64,000 bases of DNA, from the NCBI GenBank assembly GCA_948144175.1, contig CANXME010002070.1, forward strand, positions 310,001 to 374,000, given 5' to 3'. A program made the position numbers and the translations under genes. This DNA is from Closterium sp. NIES-65. Taxonomy: Eukaryota; Streptophyta; Zygnematophyceae; Desmidiales; Closteriaceae. Below, piece by piece: positions 50,484 through 61,233 of this stretch (positions are counted from its first letter, which is position 1; every line of letters begins with the position of its first letter). The notes beneath the pieces are model-generated. The model saw nothing but the letters and a program-made list of their open reading frames with translations. It ran no database searches and had not been told where the DNA came from.

Positions 50484-52458
50484 AGGGGAGTGTTACGATG
50501 TGAAGTTTTATGAGAAGGCATTCCTGTATGCTGCAGGAGCCGACTCCACCGAGTACGAAGTTGAGGAGTCAGAAGAGCCGAAGCGACGCAGCAACCATCA
50601 GACCAAGACCGATGCAGGCAGAAACATTTGAAGTGAAAAGAGCGGGAACAGGTTTTGAACGGGTTCCCGCGCCGCACGGTTTCTGAATTCAGTTGTAATA
50701 AGGGAATGTACCCCTTAGAGTACATGGCTAGTCTAGGTCCTTTCGTATTCCCTTGTACTCTTATATAAACTCGATGTATGCATGCTATTATCAACTCAGT
50801 CATTTACATTCACTCTGACCTGAGATTCAAACTTCCGCTGCAACACTACTCCGCGATCAACCCTGAGCGATCCTTTGCTAAGTCCCACTTGGGATTGTAA
50901 CAACGCGAAAGTCAAAGGTCAGCGACCTTTGACCTGACAAGCACAGTGCGACAGCAAGGACAAATAACTGACTCGTTATTGAGCAGTTGCTCAAGTCGTC
51001 ACTGTATCGAACCGCAACAACAACAGCAAAACAGTTATTAGTTATAACCCTTCATATTCCCTTGTACTCTTATAAAAGCTTGTATCTCTTTGTTTTAATC
51101 AATCTACTTTGCCCTCACATCCTAGCGCAAGGTGGTTCACAAACCTTTCATTAAAACACTTCTGCTACTACTTTGTCCTACTCAGAATTTAGTCCTGCAA
51201 AGATCCTAAGGGCTTTTATTAGCCCAGCAACATTGACCCAAAGCTGGGGCCGCGCGTGGCTCGGCAGCCCACTTCGGGTCATGCGCAATTTACGCATGAC
51301 CCAAACAGTAGAATGAACAGTGCTCATGACCGGAACCAAAGATACGCCCTTATAGGTATGTGTGGTACAGAATGCATCAACCATCAGACTCACATGTGTC
51401 GATAGATTTACCAAGTCTAGTTATAATAAAGTTTCTTTTTCAGTCCGTAGATGCATGAATGTAATATGGTACTACTTGTGGCTTTTCTGTGTTGTTGCAT
51501 TTGGTGTCATGTATGGTACTTCTGCAAGCCGTTATCTATCTGTAGATGAAGAAATCTCCCCTTCAGATGTCTCAAACGAGTTGTCGTTCCAACAATTCCT
51601 TCCACCGCGTACAAAATCCGAGGCCTAAAATACCGACAGTTGCTGCAGGTGACACTACAAACCAACCGTCGCCAGCATCACTGTACTGTCCCGCATCGCC
51701 TGCCAGTAGCCACCGTCGAGGGATCACTGCGCGGTTGCGGGCAACTGCTTTGATCTCTCTAAGTCCCGGGATTAGAGTGGTAGTGGGAGAAACAGCTTCT
51801 TACCTCAAGCCCGCCCTGGTTTTTGTCGCGTAGCATCAGGACGACCCGTGGCCGTTTGCAACGAGTCAACTCCACCAGTCCCTTCCTGCAGGGACATGTA
51901 TACCCCTCCGTGCCCTGCGGCTACGCGTAACTCTTCGTGCGCTGCGGGTAGCGGCGGTTAGATTCAACGGCATGGGACGCAGCCAGCGTCTCCGCGAGCG
52001 GCCGTTGTGGGCCCCAACCGCGAATGGCACGAAAGGATTACCCGCGCCGCACTCCACGAGCCATGCGAGCCAGTCTCGTGCAAAGATCCCTGGGTGCCTG
52101 TCAGGCAGCGATAACCGCTGGCCCACCACCAGCACGCCTCTCGCTCCTTCTGGGTCGGTAACCTCCGTTGGGTGCGGCGAATTGCGCCATCCGAGGGCCG
52201 ACTGGCACGCGGCCGCGTGAACGCATAAATGTCGGCAGACTCGCAGTTCGAACTCCACAGTCGCTTTGCGCCAGACCTCACCGACCCATTCGCCTTCTCT
52301 CTCATCCTCCGCTGCGAGGAAGCCAGTTCAAAGCCCCCTCGTGCCCTCCCCAGACCCGCTTTTCTTGCACCATTTCCGTCTCTTAGGCTGCTCAGATACT
52401 CTCTCGCACCGTTTCCTCACACCGTTCTCGCTGCGTGTTCGACCGGTTTCCAGTCCCC

Positions 52459-52797
52459 ATGGCGACAGCAGCAGTTCGTGAAGGCCTGTACCTGCAAGAG
52501 CTGCTGCAGGAGGCGAAAATTCCAACCTCGCCTACCTTTCGCCTTCACTGTGACAACCAGAGTGCCATCAAAATCGCGAACAACCCAGGATTCGTGAACC
52601 GCACGAAGCACATCTTGCTTCGGTACTTTTTCGTCAAGGACGAAATCGACCAAGGCAAAGTAGACCTCGCTTACTGCCCGACCACTGAGATGGCAGCAGA
52701 CTTCCTCACCAAGCGCCTGCCACGTCAGCAGTATAAGCACTGCTCTGATCTCACCGGAGTAGTCAAGCGAGTCAGCTCCACCCGCGCCCAGGAATGA
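52459..52797 (+). CDS. Chimeric ORF: LRR-gene start fused to Copia RNase H C-terminus (copy 2)
   Basis: Same fusion one unit downstream, with one silent change (CAG to CAA) near 52495. Both chimeric frames remain open. Confidence 0.6.
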   Translation: MATAAVREGLYLQELLQEAKIPTSPTFRLHCDNQSAIKIANNPGFVNRTKHILLRYFFVKDEIDQGKVDLAYCPTTEMAADFLTKRLPRQQYKHCSDLTGVVKRVSSTRAQE

Positions 52798-54772
52798 AGG
52801 GGAGTGTTACGATGTGAAGTTTTATGAGAAGGCATTCCTGTATGCTGCAGGAGCCGACTCCACCGAGTACGAAGTTGAGGAGTCAGAAGAGCCGAAGCGA
52901 CGCAGCAACCATCAGACCAAGACCGATGCAGGCAGAAACATTTGAAGTGAAAAGAGCGGGAACAGGTTTTGAACGGGTTCCCGCGCCGCACGGTTTCTGA
53001 ATTCAGTTGTAATAAGGGAATGTACCCCTTAGAGTACATGGCTAGTCTAGGTCCTTTCGTATTCCCTTGTACTCTTATATAAACTCGATGTATGCATGCT
53101 ATTATCAACTCAGTCATTTACATTCACTCTGACCTGAGATTCAAACTTCCGCTGCAACACTACTCCGCGATCAACCCTGAGCGATCCTTTGCTAAGTCCC
53201 ACTTGGGATTGTAACAACGCGAAAGTCAAAGGTCAGCGACCTTTGACCTGACAAGCACAGTGCGACAGCAAGGACAAACAACTGACTCGTTATTGAGCAG
53301 TTGCTCAAGTCGTCACTGTATCGAACCGCAACAACAACAGCAAAACAGTTATTAGTTATAACCCTTCATATTCCCTTGTACTCTTATAAAAGCTTGTATC
53401 TCTTTGTTTTAATCAATCTACTTTGCCCTCACATCCTAGCGCAAGGTGGTTCACAAACCTTTCATTAAAACACTTCTGCTACTACTTTGTCCTACTCAGA
53501 ATTTAGTCCTGCAAAGATCCTAAGGGCTTTTATTAGCCCAGCAACATTGACCCAAAGCTGGGGCCGCGCGTGGCTCGGCAGCCCACTTCGGGTCATGCGC
53601 AATTTACGCATGACCCAAACAGTAGAATGAACAGTGCTCATGACCGGAACCAAAGATACGCCCTTATAGGTATGTGTGGTACAGAATGCATCAACCATCA
53701 GACTCACATGTGTCGATAGATTTACCAAGTCTAGTTATAATAAAGTTTCTTTTTCAGTCCGTAGATGCATGAATGTAATATGGTACTACTTGTGGCTTTT
53801 CTGTGTTGTTGCATTTGGTGTCATGTATGGTACTTCTGCAAGCCGTTATCTATCTGTAGATGAAGAAATCTCCCCTTCAGATGTCTCAAACGAGTTGTCG
53901 TTCCAACAATTCCTTCCACCGCGTACAAAATCCGAGGCCTAAAATACCGACAGTTGCTGCAGGTGACACTACAAACCAACCGTCGCCAGCATCACTGTAC
54001 TGTCCCGCATCGCCTGCCAGTAGCCACCGTCGAGGGATCACTGCGCGGTTGCGGGCAACTGCTTTGATCTCTCTAAGTCCCGGGATTAGAGTGGTAGTGG
54101 GAGAAACAGCTTCTTACCTCAAGCCCGCCCTGGTTTTTGTCGCGTAGCATCAGGACGACCCGTGGCCGTTTGCAACGAGTCAACTCCACCAGTCCCTTCC
54201 TGCAGGGACATGTATACCCCTCCGTGCCCTGCGGCTACGCGTAACTCTTCGTGCGCTGCGGGTAGCGGCGGTTAGATTCAACGGCATGGGACGCAGCCAG
54301 CGTCTCCGCGAGCGGCCGTTGTGGGCCCCAACCGCGAATGGCACGAAAGGATTACCCGCGCCGCACTCCACGAGCCATGCGAGCCAGTCTCGTGCAAAGA
54401 TCCCTGGGTGCCTGTCAGGCAGCGATAACCGCTGGCCCACCACCAGCACGCCTCTCGCTCCTTCTGGGTCGGTAACCTCCGTTGGGTGCGGCGAATTGCG
54501 CCATCCGAGGGCCGACTGGCACGCGGCCGCGTGAACGCATAAATGTCGGCAGACTCGCAGTTCGAACTCCACAGTCGCTTTGCGCCAGACCTCACCGACC
54601 CATTCGCCTTCTCTCTCATCCTCCGCTGCGAGGAAGCCAGTTCAAAGCCCCCTCGTGCCCTCCCCAGACCCGCTTTTCTTGCACCATTTCCGTCTCTTAG
54701 GCTGCTCAGATACTCTCTCGCACCGTTTCCTCACACCGTTCTCGCTGCGTGTTCGACCGGTTTCCAGTCCCC

Positions 54773-57753
54773 ATGGCGTCTCCTCGTTGCGCTGCTCGCT
54801 CGTCGCCGCCTGCCGTGGCGGCTGCCGCGCTCTGCCTGCTCGCCCTCGCCGTGCTCGCCGGCTCCGCTGCTGGCGCTGATCCCGTCACTGGCGTCACCCC
54901 CGACAAGGAGGGTGAGTCGCTCCACTGTACCACCGCGGCTGCTGCTGCTGCTCGTGCCGCCGCTACTGCTGCTCGTGCCGCCGCTACTGCTGCTCCCACT
55001 CTCTGCCTCTCCGCCCCTTTCGTGCCACTCTCTGCCTCTCCGCCCCTTTCGTGCCACTCTCTGCCTCTCCGCCCCTTTCGTGCCACTCTCTGCCTCTCCG
55101 CCCCTTTCGTGCCACTCTCTGCCTCTCCGCCCCTTTCGTGCCACTCTCTGCCTCTTGTCTCATCCCTTTAACTCGTCTCGTCCCTCGTCTCTCCCACCCC
55201 GCGCGCCTCCCCCTCACCCCTCCGCCAGTGGCGGCGATGCATGCGATCCGCGACGCGTTGGGCGTGGACGCGGTGCAGACGTGGCTGCCCGGCTGGGGCG
55301 ACGCGGGGGACATCTGCGGGCCGCTGGGGTGGGCGCCCGAGGTCATGTGCGACCAGACGCCCGATGGCAACTACACCATCGTCGGCATGTAAGCCGCTCT
55401 ATCTCATCGCTCGCGCCTCTTGACTTGACATTTCTCAAAAAGCGCCGCAGGTGACCTGCAACCAGACGCCCTGAGGCAACTACACCATCGTCGGCATGTC
55501 AGTCCCTCCCTCTCATGCCCCTCTTCTCTCTTCCCTTTTTTTTTCATTCCTTTTTGTTTACACTGTGGTCTGCGAGCGAGCGTCTGTCTGCTGCTGCTTG
55601 CGGCAATCCGTTACCGCATGCTGCTGCTGCTTCTGCTGCCATGGCCCGTCCCTTGCACCGCGTGCTTCGCTGTCCTTCTGTCGCGCACACAGCACACATC
55701 TCCTCCCATCTCCTCCCCTCTCCTACCCTCGCCCCTTCTCTCCCCGCCCACCTGCACTGCACCCCATCCCGTGCAGCTCCCTATCGGGCGCCATGAGAGG
55801 CACGCTCAGTCCGCTCATCGCCGACCTCGACAACCTCCACCACCTGTACGCCCCCTCCCCCTCCCCCTCCCCCTCCCCCTCGCCCTCCCCCTCGCCCTCC
55901 CCCTCCCCCTCCCCCTCGCCCTCCCCCTCCCCCTCGCCCTCGCCCTCCCGCTCCCCCTCGCCTTCCGACTCCCCCTTTCCACCCCCCCCCCCCCCCCCCC
56001 CCCCTTCGCTTGCTTCTTCGCCTCGCCTTCCGCCATGCCATGCCGTGCCATGCCATGCCATGCCATGCCATGCCATGCCATGCCATGCCGTGCCATGCCA
56101 TGCCATGCCATGCCATGCCATGCCGTGCCATGCCATGCCATGCCATGCCATGCCATGCCGTGCCATGCCATGCCATGCCATGCCATGCCGTGCCGTGCCA
56201 TGCCATGCCATGCCATGCCATGCCATGCCGTGCCATGCATCTCCAGAGTGACGTCCCATCCCTGCATACCGCCTTGTCCTCCTCCGCGCTTCTCCATCCC
56301 CTCTCCCCCGTCCCTGTGCGTCCGCCCCTGCAGGAAGTTCTACAGCGTGGGGCTGAAGAAGGAGGGCCTGGTGGACACGCTCCTGACCCTCACGCAGCTC
56401 GACTCGCTGTCAGTAGCCCCTGCGCCCTGCGCCCTGCTCCCTGGGCCCTGCGCCCTGCTCCCTGCGCCCTGCGCCCTGCTCCCTGCGCCCTGCTCCCTGC
56501 GCCCTGCTCCCTGCGCCCTGCGCCCTGCTCCCTGCGCCCTGCTCCCTGCGCCCTGCTCCTTGCGCCCTGCTCCCTGTGCCCTGCTCCCTGCGCCCTGCTC
56601 CCTGCGCCCTGCTCCCTGCGCTCTGCGCCCTGCTCCCTGGGCCGTGTGCTGTGCTGCCCTGCGTGCTTGCTCACTGCACTCACCCATGCGCTGACATTGC
56701 ACGCCACTGCGTCTCACACAACTCTCCCCCATGCCAGTGCTCCCTGCACCCCTGCTCCCTCCCTGTGCCGTGGGCCGTGCCATGCCGTGCATGCATGCGG
56801 ACTTCACTGAGCATGCATCCCTCCCGCCACCCCCCTCCCCCTCCCGCGCTCTCCCCCCCGGCAGGGAAATCTACAACGTGGCGCTGGGCATCACCACGGG
56901 GGAGCTCGACCTCTCTTGAGGCGCCTGCCTCAGAAGTTGCCTCCCCGTTTCCTCCCGCCACCCCCCTCCCCCTCCCGCTCTCTCCCCCCCGGCAGCGAGA
57001 TCTACAACGTGGCGCTGGGCATCACCACGGGGGAGCTCGACCTCTCCAACTTCTCCATCTCACCCGCGTGTCCCCTGTCGCCTCCCCCTCTCCCCCTCTT
57101 CCCCTCCGGCTCTCTCCCCCCCCGGCAGGGAGATCTACAACGTGGCGCTGGGCATCACCACGGACGAGCTCGACCTCTCCAAATTCGCCAACCTCCAAAG
57201 CCTGTGAGCTGCTGCCGCTGCCGCCGCTGCTGCCACTGCTGCCACTGCCGTTGCCGCGCGCGTCGCTGGGAGTGGCTGCTGGGGCATGCTGTAGACGGGT
57301 CTTCCTCTCATCTTGCCCCTCTCCCCCGGTTCCTCTCGCTCTGTCTATTCTCCGCCTTACCTGCCCCTTCATTTTCCTAACCGCCTCTCTCCATCTCCCC
57401 TCTCCATCTCCCCGCCCCATCTCCCCTCCCCCTCTCTCCGCCCCCCTGCCCACAGCACGCTGCGCAATGTGATGCTCAGTGGCCCTGTCGCCAAGCTCAA
57501 CCTGCCGTCGCTCACCAACCTGCAATACCTGTCAGTGCCGCATCCTGCTTCCCCTGATCTCTACACGTCAACGCCACCCGTCCCAGCCCCATCATCGCTC
57601 TCCTAGATCCACTCCAATCTCCTGATTTTCCTCACTCGTCGCCCTCCCCACGCACCACGTGTCTCTCCCTGCAGGCAGTCACATGTTGCAGAATCAGTTA
57701 ACCTTTGCCCTCCTCCACTCAACACCCCCCCATGCCCCTGTGTGTGCCATGCC

Positions 57754-57844
<91 letters not shown>

Positions 57845-57970
57845 CTGGCATGGCAGGGACCTGGCGCAGAACCAGCTGACGGGCGAGCTGCCCAAGGGGC
57901 TCTCCAACATCGCCCACATGTCAGTGCCACCCACACACCGCACACTGCATTCTGCGCACTTCACACCTTA

Positions 57971-58001
<31 letters not shown>

Positions 58002-61000
58002 CTGCTGCTGACTTTCATTACGTTCTTCACTGACCCTCTCCCTGCTGCTTCTCTCCCCCTCTGACTCTCTCCCCTCCGGCCCGATCCCCCTGTCCCTCGC
58101 CTCCCTGTGTGGCTGCAGTGACCTCTCCTCGAACCAGCTCTCAGGAGTGCTGCCCAGAGACCTCATCTCCTCGCCCAACGTCCAGGACATGTGAGCTGCC
58201 CTACTCTACCGCCCCTCTGCCACCCATCTACCGCCCCTCTGCCCTGCCTCTGCTAATCCTTTGTATCCTGTCCCCTTCCCCTCCCCTCCGTGTCTCACAT
58301 CTCACCTGCTGGCTGCTCATTACGGTACTGCCCCCTGCCAGTTCCCTCCCCCCCGTCTGCGCGCCCCACAGAGTGCTCTACAAAAACTGCTAGACTCACA
58401 AATTCCCCCGTCGCCCTTCCCCTGCGCGCCCCTCCCTCTCTCTGGTCGCCCCACAGAGTGCTCTACAACAACCGGCTGACAAAATCCCCCTTCGCCCTTC
58501 CCCTGCCCGCTCCCCCCCGTCTGCTCGCCCCTCAGAGTGTTCTACAACAACCGGCTGGAGGGCGCCCTGCCGGACGTCTTCGCCCTCCACTCGCTGTCTC
58601 ACATCTCACCTTCTGTTCCCTCGCTGCCCCGTTCCCGCTGCCCGCTCCCCTCTCCGCTCCACACCACAGAGTGCTCTACAACAACCGGCTCGAGGGCGCC
58701 CTGCCGGACGTCTTTGCCGCTGCCGAGAAGCTTCAGCAGCTGTGCGTGGCGTCGCCCCCCTCGCCCCCCTCGCCCCCCTCGTTCCTCTTGCCCCCCTCGT
58801 TCCTCTCGCCCCCCTCCTTCCTCTCGCCCCCCTCCTTCCTCTCGCCCCCCTCCTTCCTCTCGCCCCCCTCCTTCCTCTCGCCCCCCTCGTTCCTCTCGCC
58901 CCCCTCGTTCCTCTCGCCCCCCTCGTTCCTCTCGCCCCCCTCGTTCCTCTCGCCCCCCTCGCTCCTCTCGCCTCCCTCGCTCCTCTCGCCTCCCTCGCTC
59001 CTCTCGCCTCCCTCGCTCCTCTCGCCTCCCTCGCTCCTCTCGCCTCCCTCGCTCCTCTCGCCCCCCTCGCTCCTCTCACCCCCCTCGCTCCTCTCACCCC
59101 CCTCGCTCCTCTCGCCCCTGCCTCGTGCCTCATGCCTTGCCCCATGCTCGCAAAGCTTCATGCCATGCCAAGCCATGGCTTCACCACCGTGCAGAACCTT
59201 GTCACGACGCTTCCTTGCAACCCTCACATCATCCATGCCTCCCTCGCTTCCCTCATGCACTCATCGCATCTTCTCTTGCGCACTCTGTTCGCATCCGTCC
59301 CCACCCGGCAGGGACCTCTCCCAGAACAAGCTGGTCGGCTCCCTCCCTCCTTCACTCGCCGAGCTGCCCAGTCTCTATTACATGTAAGCGCCGAACCCGT
59401 TCCCTCCCGCCCACGCCACATGCCTCTCATTCCTCTGCCTGCCTTCCCCCCATACCTTCCTCGCCCCAGTGTGCTTGCAACATCTCACCCCGTAACGCCC
59501 CACACCCTGTCCACTCCTTCCCCTGCCCTCCCGCCCTCGCCCCCTGCCCTCCCGCCCTCGCCCCCTGCCCTCCCGCCCTCGCCCCCTGCCATGTGTGTGC
59601 CTGCTGTGGCGGGCCGTGCAGTGACCTGAGCAGCAACTCCTTCCGTGGCAAGATGCCGCGCTTCTTTGCTGCCTGCACCGTCACCAACACCAGCGCCTTC
59701 CTGTACGCCCCCACCCTCCCACCGCCCACCTCTACGCCCCCACCCTCCCACCGCCCACCTCTACGCCCCCACCCTCCCACTGCCCACCTCTACGCCCCCA
59801 CCCTCCCACCGCCCACCTCTACGCCCCCACCCTCCCACCGCCCACCTCTACGCCCCCACCCTCCCACCGCCCACCTCTACGCCCCCACCCTCCCACCGCC
59901 CACCTCTACGCCCCCACCCTCCCACCGCCCACCTCTACGCCCCCACCCTCCCACCGCCCACCTCTACGCCCCCACCCTCCCACCGCCCACCTCTACGCCC
60001 CCACCCTCCCACCGCCCACCTCTACGCCCCCACCCTCCCACCGCCCACCTTTACGCCCCCACCCTCCCACCGCCCACCTCTACGCCCCCACCCTCCCACC
60101 GCCCACCTCTACGCCCCCACCCTCCCACCGCCCACCTCTACGCCCCCACCTCTTTGCTCACCTGCTGGCTTTGCTCACCTGCTGGCTTTGCTCACCTGCT
60201 GGCTTTGCTCACCTGCTGGCTTTGCTCACCAGCGGCCGCTGCACTGCGTCGCCCTCTTCCACATGCCTACTTCTCAGTACCTCCCTGCCTGCCTGCCTGC
60301 GCGCCTGCATGTCTTGTTGACTCTCTGTCGCTCTGTGTGCATGTGTGTGTGCGTGGCTGCACCGCAGCAACCTGACGAGCAACAAGCTCACGGGCGGCAT
60401 TCCCAACAGCCTGGGCCTCTACGCCAACCGCAACACCGTGCGCCTCACTGTGTACGTCACCCATCCCAACCCACTCACACCACTGTCCATGGCCCCCCAT
60501 TTCCCCTCTTCACACCTGCATGCGTGCCCCTCCAATCCACATCATTCCCCCAGCCTTTACCAATGCAACCACTCGCGACCCCTCCCCTCCCCTAAACCCT
60601 ACACTGCTCTGCCCTGCGCTGCTGTGTGCATGCAGCGACCTGTCAAGCAACCAGCTGCAGGGCGCCGTGCCCACGAGTCTGCTGGTAGCAGACACGTTCT
60701 TCTACGACCACAACGACGGCCTCTGTGACGCACCCTACCTCCCCATGTGCGGCCCTGACGGCAAGCCCGTTGCTGCTGATGCCACTGATCCCACTACTGC
60801 TGCTCTTCTCTCGCTCGTTCAGAATCGCACTGCTGCCGACGACGAGCCCATGCCTGATGGGTCCACAGCTGCTGACTTCACCACGCCCACTCCCACCCAG
60901 CCCACCACTCCCACCACTGACACCGCCACGCCTGCTGACGCTGATCCTGCAGCTGAGCCTGCTGTTGTGGCGAAGCCCGCTGCCACGGCTGAGCCGGCTG

Positions 61001-61233
61001 CCCCCGCCCCCCAGCTGACCTGCAACTGCGAGCAGCTGTCCGCGGGTGTCATATTCGGCATTGCCTTCGGCGCTGCGGTGCTGGCGGCTGTGCTGGTGGC
61101 TGCGGTGGTGCTGACGTGGCTGCACTATGGCAATGCGCGCGCGGCGGCGCGTGTGGAGGGCGCTGGGTTCCTGTTTGCCCATGGGGAGAAGGTGCATGGT
61201 GCTGTCAAGGATGTGGAGAAGTATGCCAACTAG
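54773..61233 (+). CDS. LRR receptor-like protein, 13 exons, 544 residues, no kinase
   Basis: Exons: 54773-54911, 55229-55388, 55777-55845, 56334-56408, 57129-57203, 57456-57530, 57857-57919, 58119-58190, 58670-58741, 59312-59383, 59622-59702, 60368-60451, 60636-61233. All are GT-AG and sum to 1,635 bp. Signal peptide (residues ~12-36, Ala/Leu-rich), LRRNT-like cap with paired Cys (DICGPLGW, VMCDQT), then about nine plant-type LRRs, mostly one exon each (LDLAQNQLTGELPKGLSNI; DLSSNQLSGVLP; DLSSNQLQGAVP). After the LRRs come a Cys pair (GLCDAPYLPMC), a Pro/Thr/Ala-rich stalk, a membrane segment (VIFGIAFGAAVLAAVLVAAVV) and a ~33-residue tail. It resembles the extracellular part of STRUBBELIG-type LRR-RLKs, but it ends without a kinase: a cell-surface receptor-like protein. 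Pseudo-exons interrupt introns 2, 4, 6 and 8. Confidence 0.85.
54980..55160 (+). repeat. 29-bp minisatellite in LRR-gene intron 1
   Basis: About five copies of a CTCTGCCTCTCCGCCCCTTT-containing 29-bp unit, preceded by two copies of a GCTGCTCGTGCCGCC unit. Confidence 0.85.
55451..55497 (+). pseudogene. Pseudo-exon copy of LRR exon 2 end
   Basis: Preceded by CCGCAG; repeats the exon 2 end (CCAGACGCCC, GGCAACTACACCATCGTCGG) but reads CTGAGGC where the real exon has CGATGGC, losing frame. Followed by GTCAGT. A duplicated exon fragment inside intron 2. Confidence 0.75.
55855..55970 (+). repeat. CCCTCC/CCCTCG microsatellite in intron 3
   Basis: Six-base CCCTCC-type run, followed by a poly-C tract to about 56003. 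Confidence 0.9.
56034..56239 (+). repeat. (ATGCC)n pentanucleotide repeat in intron 3
   Basis: About 41 tandem copies of ATGCC/GTGCC. The long minus- and plus-strand frames here are repeat translations. Confidence 0.95.
56420..56645 (+). repeat. CCCTGC-rich repeat in intron 4
   Basis: Alternating CCCTGCG and CCCTGCTC words, about 30 copies. Confidence 0.9.
56865..57063 (+). pseudogene. Two pseudo-exon copies of LRR exon 5
   Basis: Copy A at 56865-56918 and copy B at 56996-57063, each preceded by CCCCCGGCAG and matching the start of the real exon 5 (57129-57203: ATCTACAACGTGGCGCTGGG). Copy A ends at an in-frame TGA; copy B diverges after CTCTCCAACTTC; neither has a donor site. Exon plus acceptor was tandemly triplicated with ~130-bp period and only the third is usable. 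Confidence 0.85.
57672..57706 (+). pseudogene. Degenerate copy of LRR exon 7 start
   Basis: After CCCTGCAG, the stretch reads CAGAATCAGTTAACC, resembling the exon 7 CAGAACCAGCTGACG. No donor site. Confidence 0.5.
57757..57841 (+). repeat. (GT)n microsatellite in intron 6
   Basis: About 42 GT dinucleotides ending 15 bp before the exon 7 acceptor, close enough to affect splicing. Confidence 0.95.
58372..58600 (+). pseudogene. Three pseudo-exon copies of LRR exon 9
   Basis: Copies at 58372, 58457 and 58536 each follow CCACAG or CTCAG and repeat GTGCTCTACAACAACCGGCT (first copy CTACAAAAACTGC with a stop). The third is the longest and nearly matches the real exon 9 (58670-58741) through GACGTCTTCGCC, then diverges. 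Period about 80-135 bp. Confidence 0.85.
58750..59115 (+). repeat. 15-bp minisatellite in intron 9
   Basis: About 24 copies of a CTCGCCCCCCTCSTTC-like unit with slowly changing variants (CCCTCC, CCCTCG, CTCCCTCG), a typical slippage ladder. Confidence 0.92.
59704..60150 (+). repeat. 29-bp minisatellite in intron 11
   Basis: About 15 near-identical copies of a unit containing CGCCCCCACCCTCCCACC. Followed at 60156-60231 by about four copies of a 17-bp unit CACCTGCTGGCTTTGCT. Confidence 0.93.

Larger units (their letters stand above)
47837..54778 (+). repeat. Tandem triplication, 3 x 2,314 bp
   Basis: Units 47837-50150, 50151-52464 and 52465-54778. Each holds the last 332 bp of C4 RNase H, the C4 3' LTR, the end of the C3 3' LTR, ~1.2 kb of host upstream sequence and the first two codons (ATG GCG) of the LRR gene. 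I found only scattered single-base differences (for example C/T near 48246, T at 50966, A at 52495). The junction has a 3-bp GCG shared by the RNase H and LRR-gene edges. Unit order means the rightmost copy drives the real gene. Confidence 0.95.

Noticed and set aside
50411..50803. 130-codon minus-strand ORF repeated at 48097 and 52725
   Set aside because: Lies antisense in the C4 LTR; present only because the LTR is triplicated.
50151..54778. Two extra C4/C3 insertions upstream of the LRR gene
   Set aside because: The copies share an exact 2,314-bp period including host flanks, so they are tandem duplications, not new insertions.
55496..56810. Plus- and minus-strand ORFs of 150-360 codons with MPCHA or WHGMA repeats
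   Set aside because: Translations of the (ATGCC)n and CCCTGC intron repeats; the LRR exons run through this stretch in other frames.
58537..60375. 612-codon Pro/Ser/Arg-rich ORF
   Set aside because: Runs through intron minisatellites of the LRR gene and over its exons in the wrong frame.
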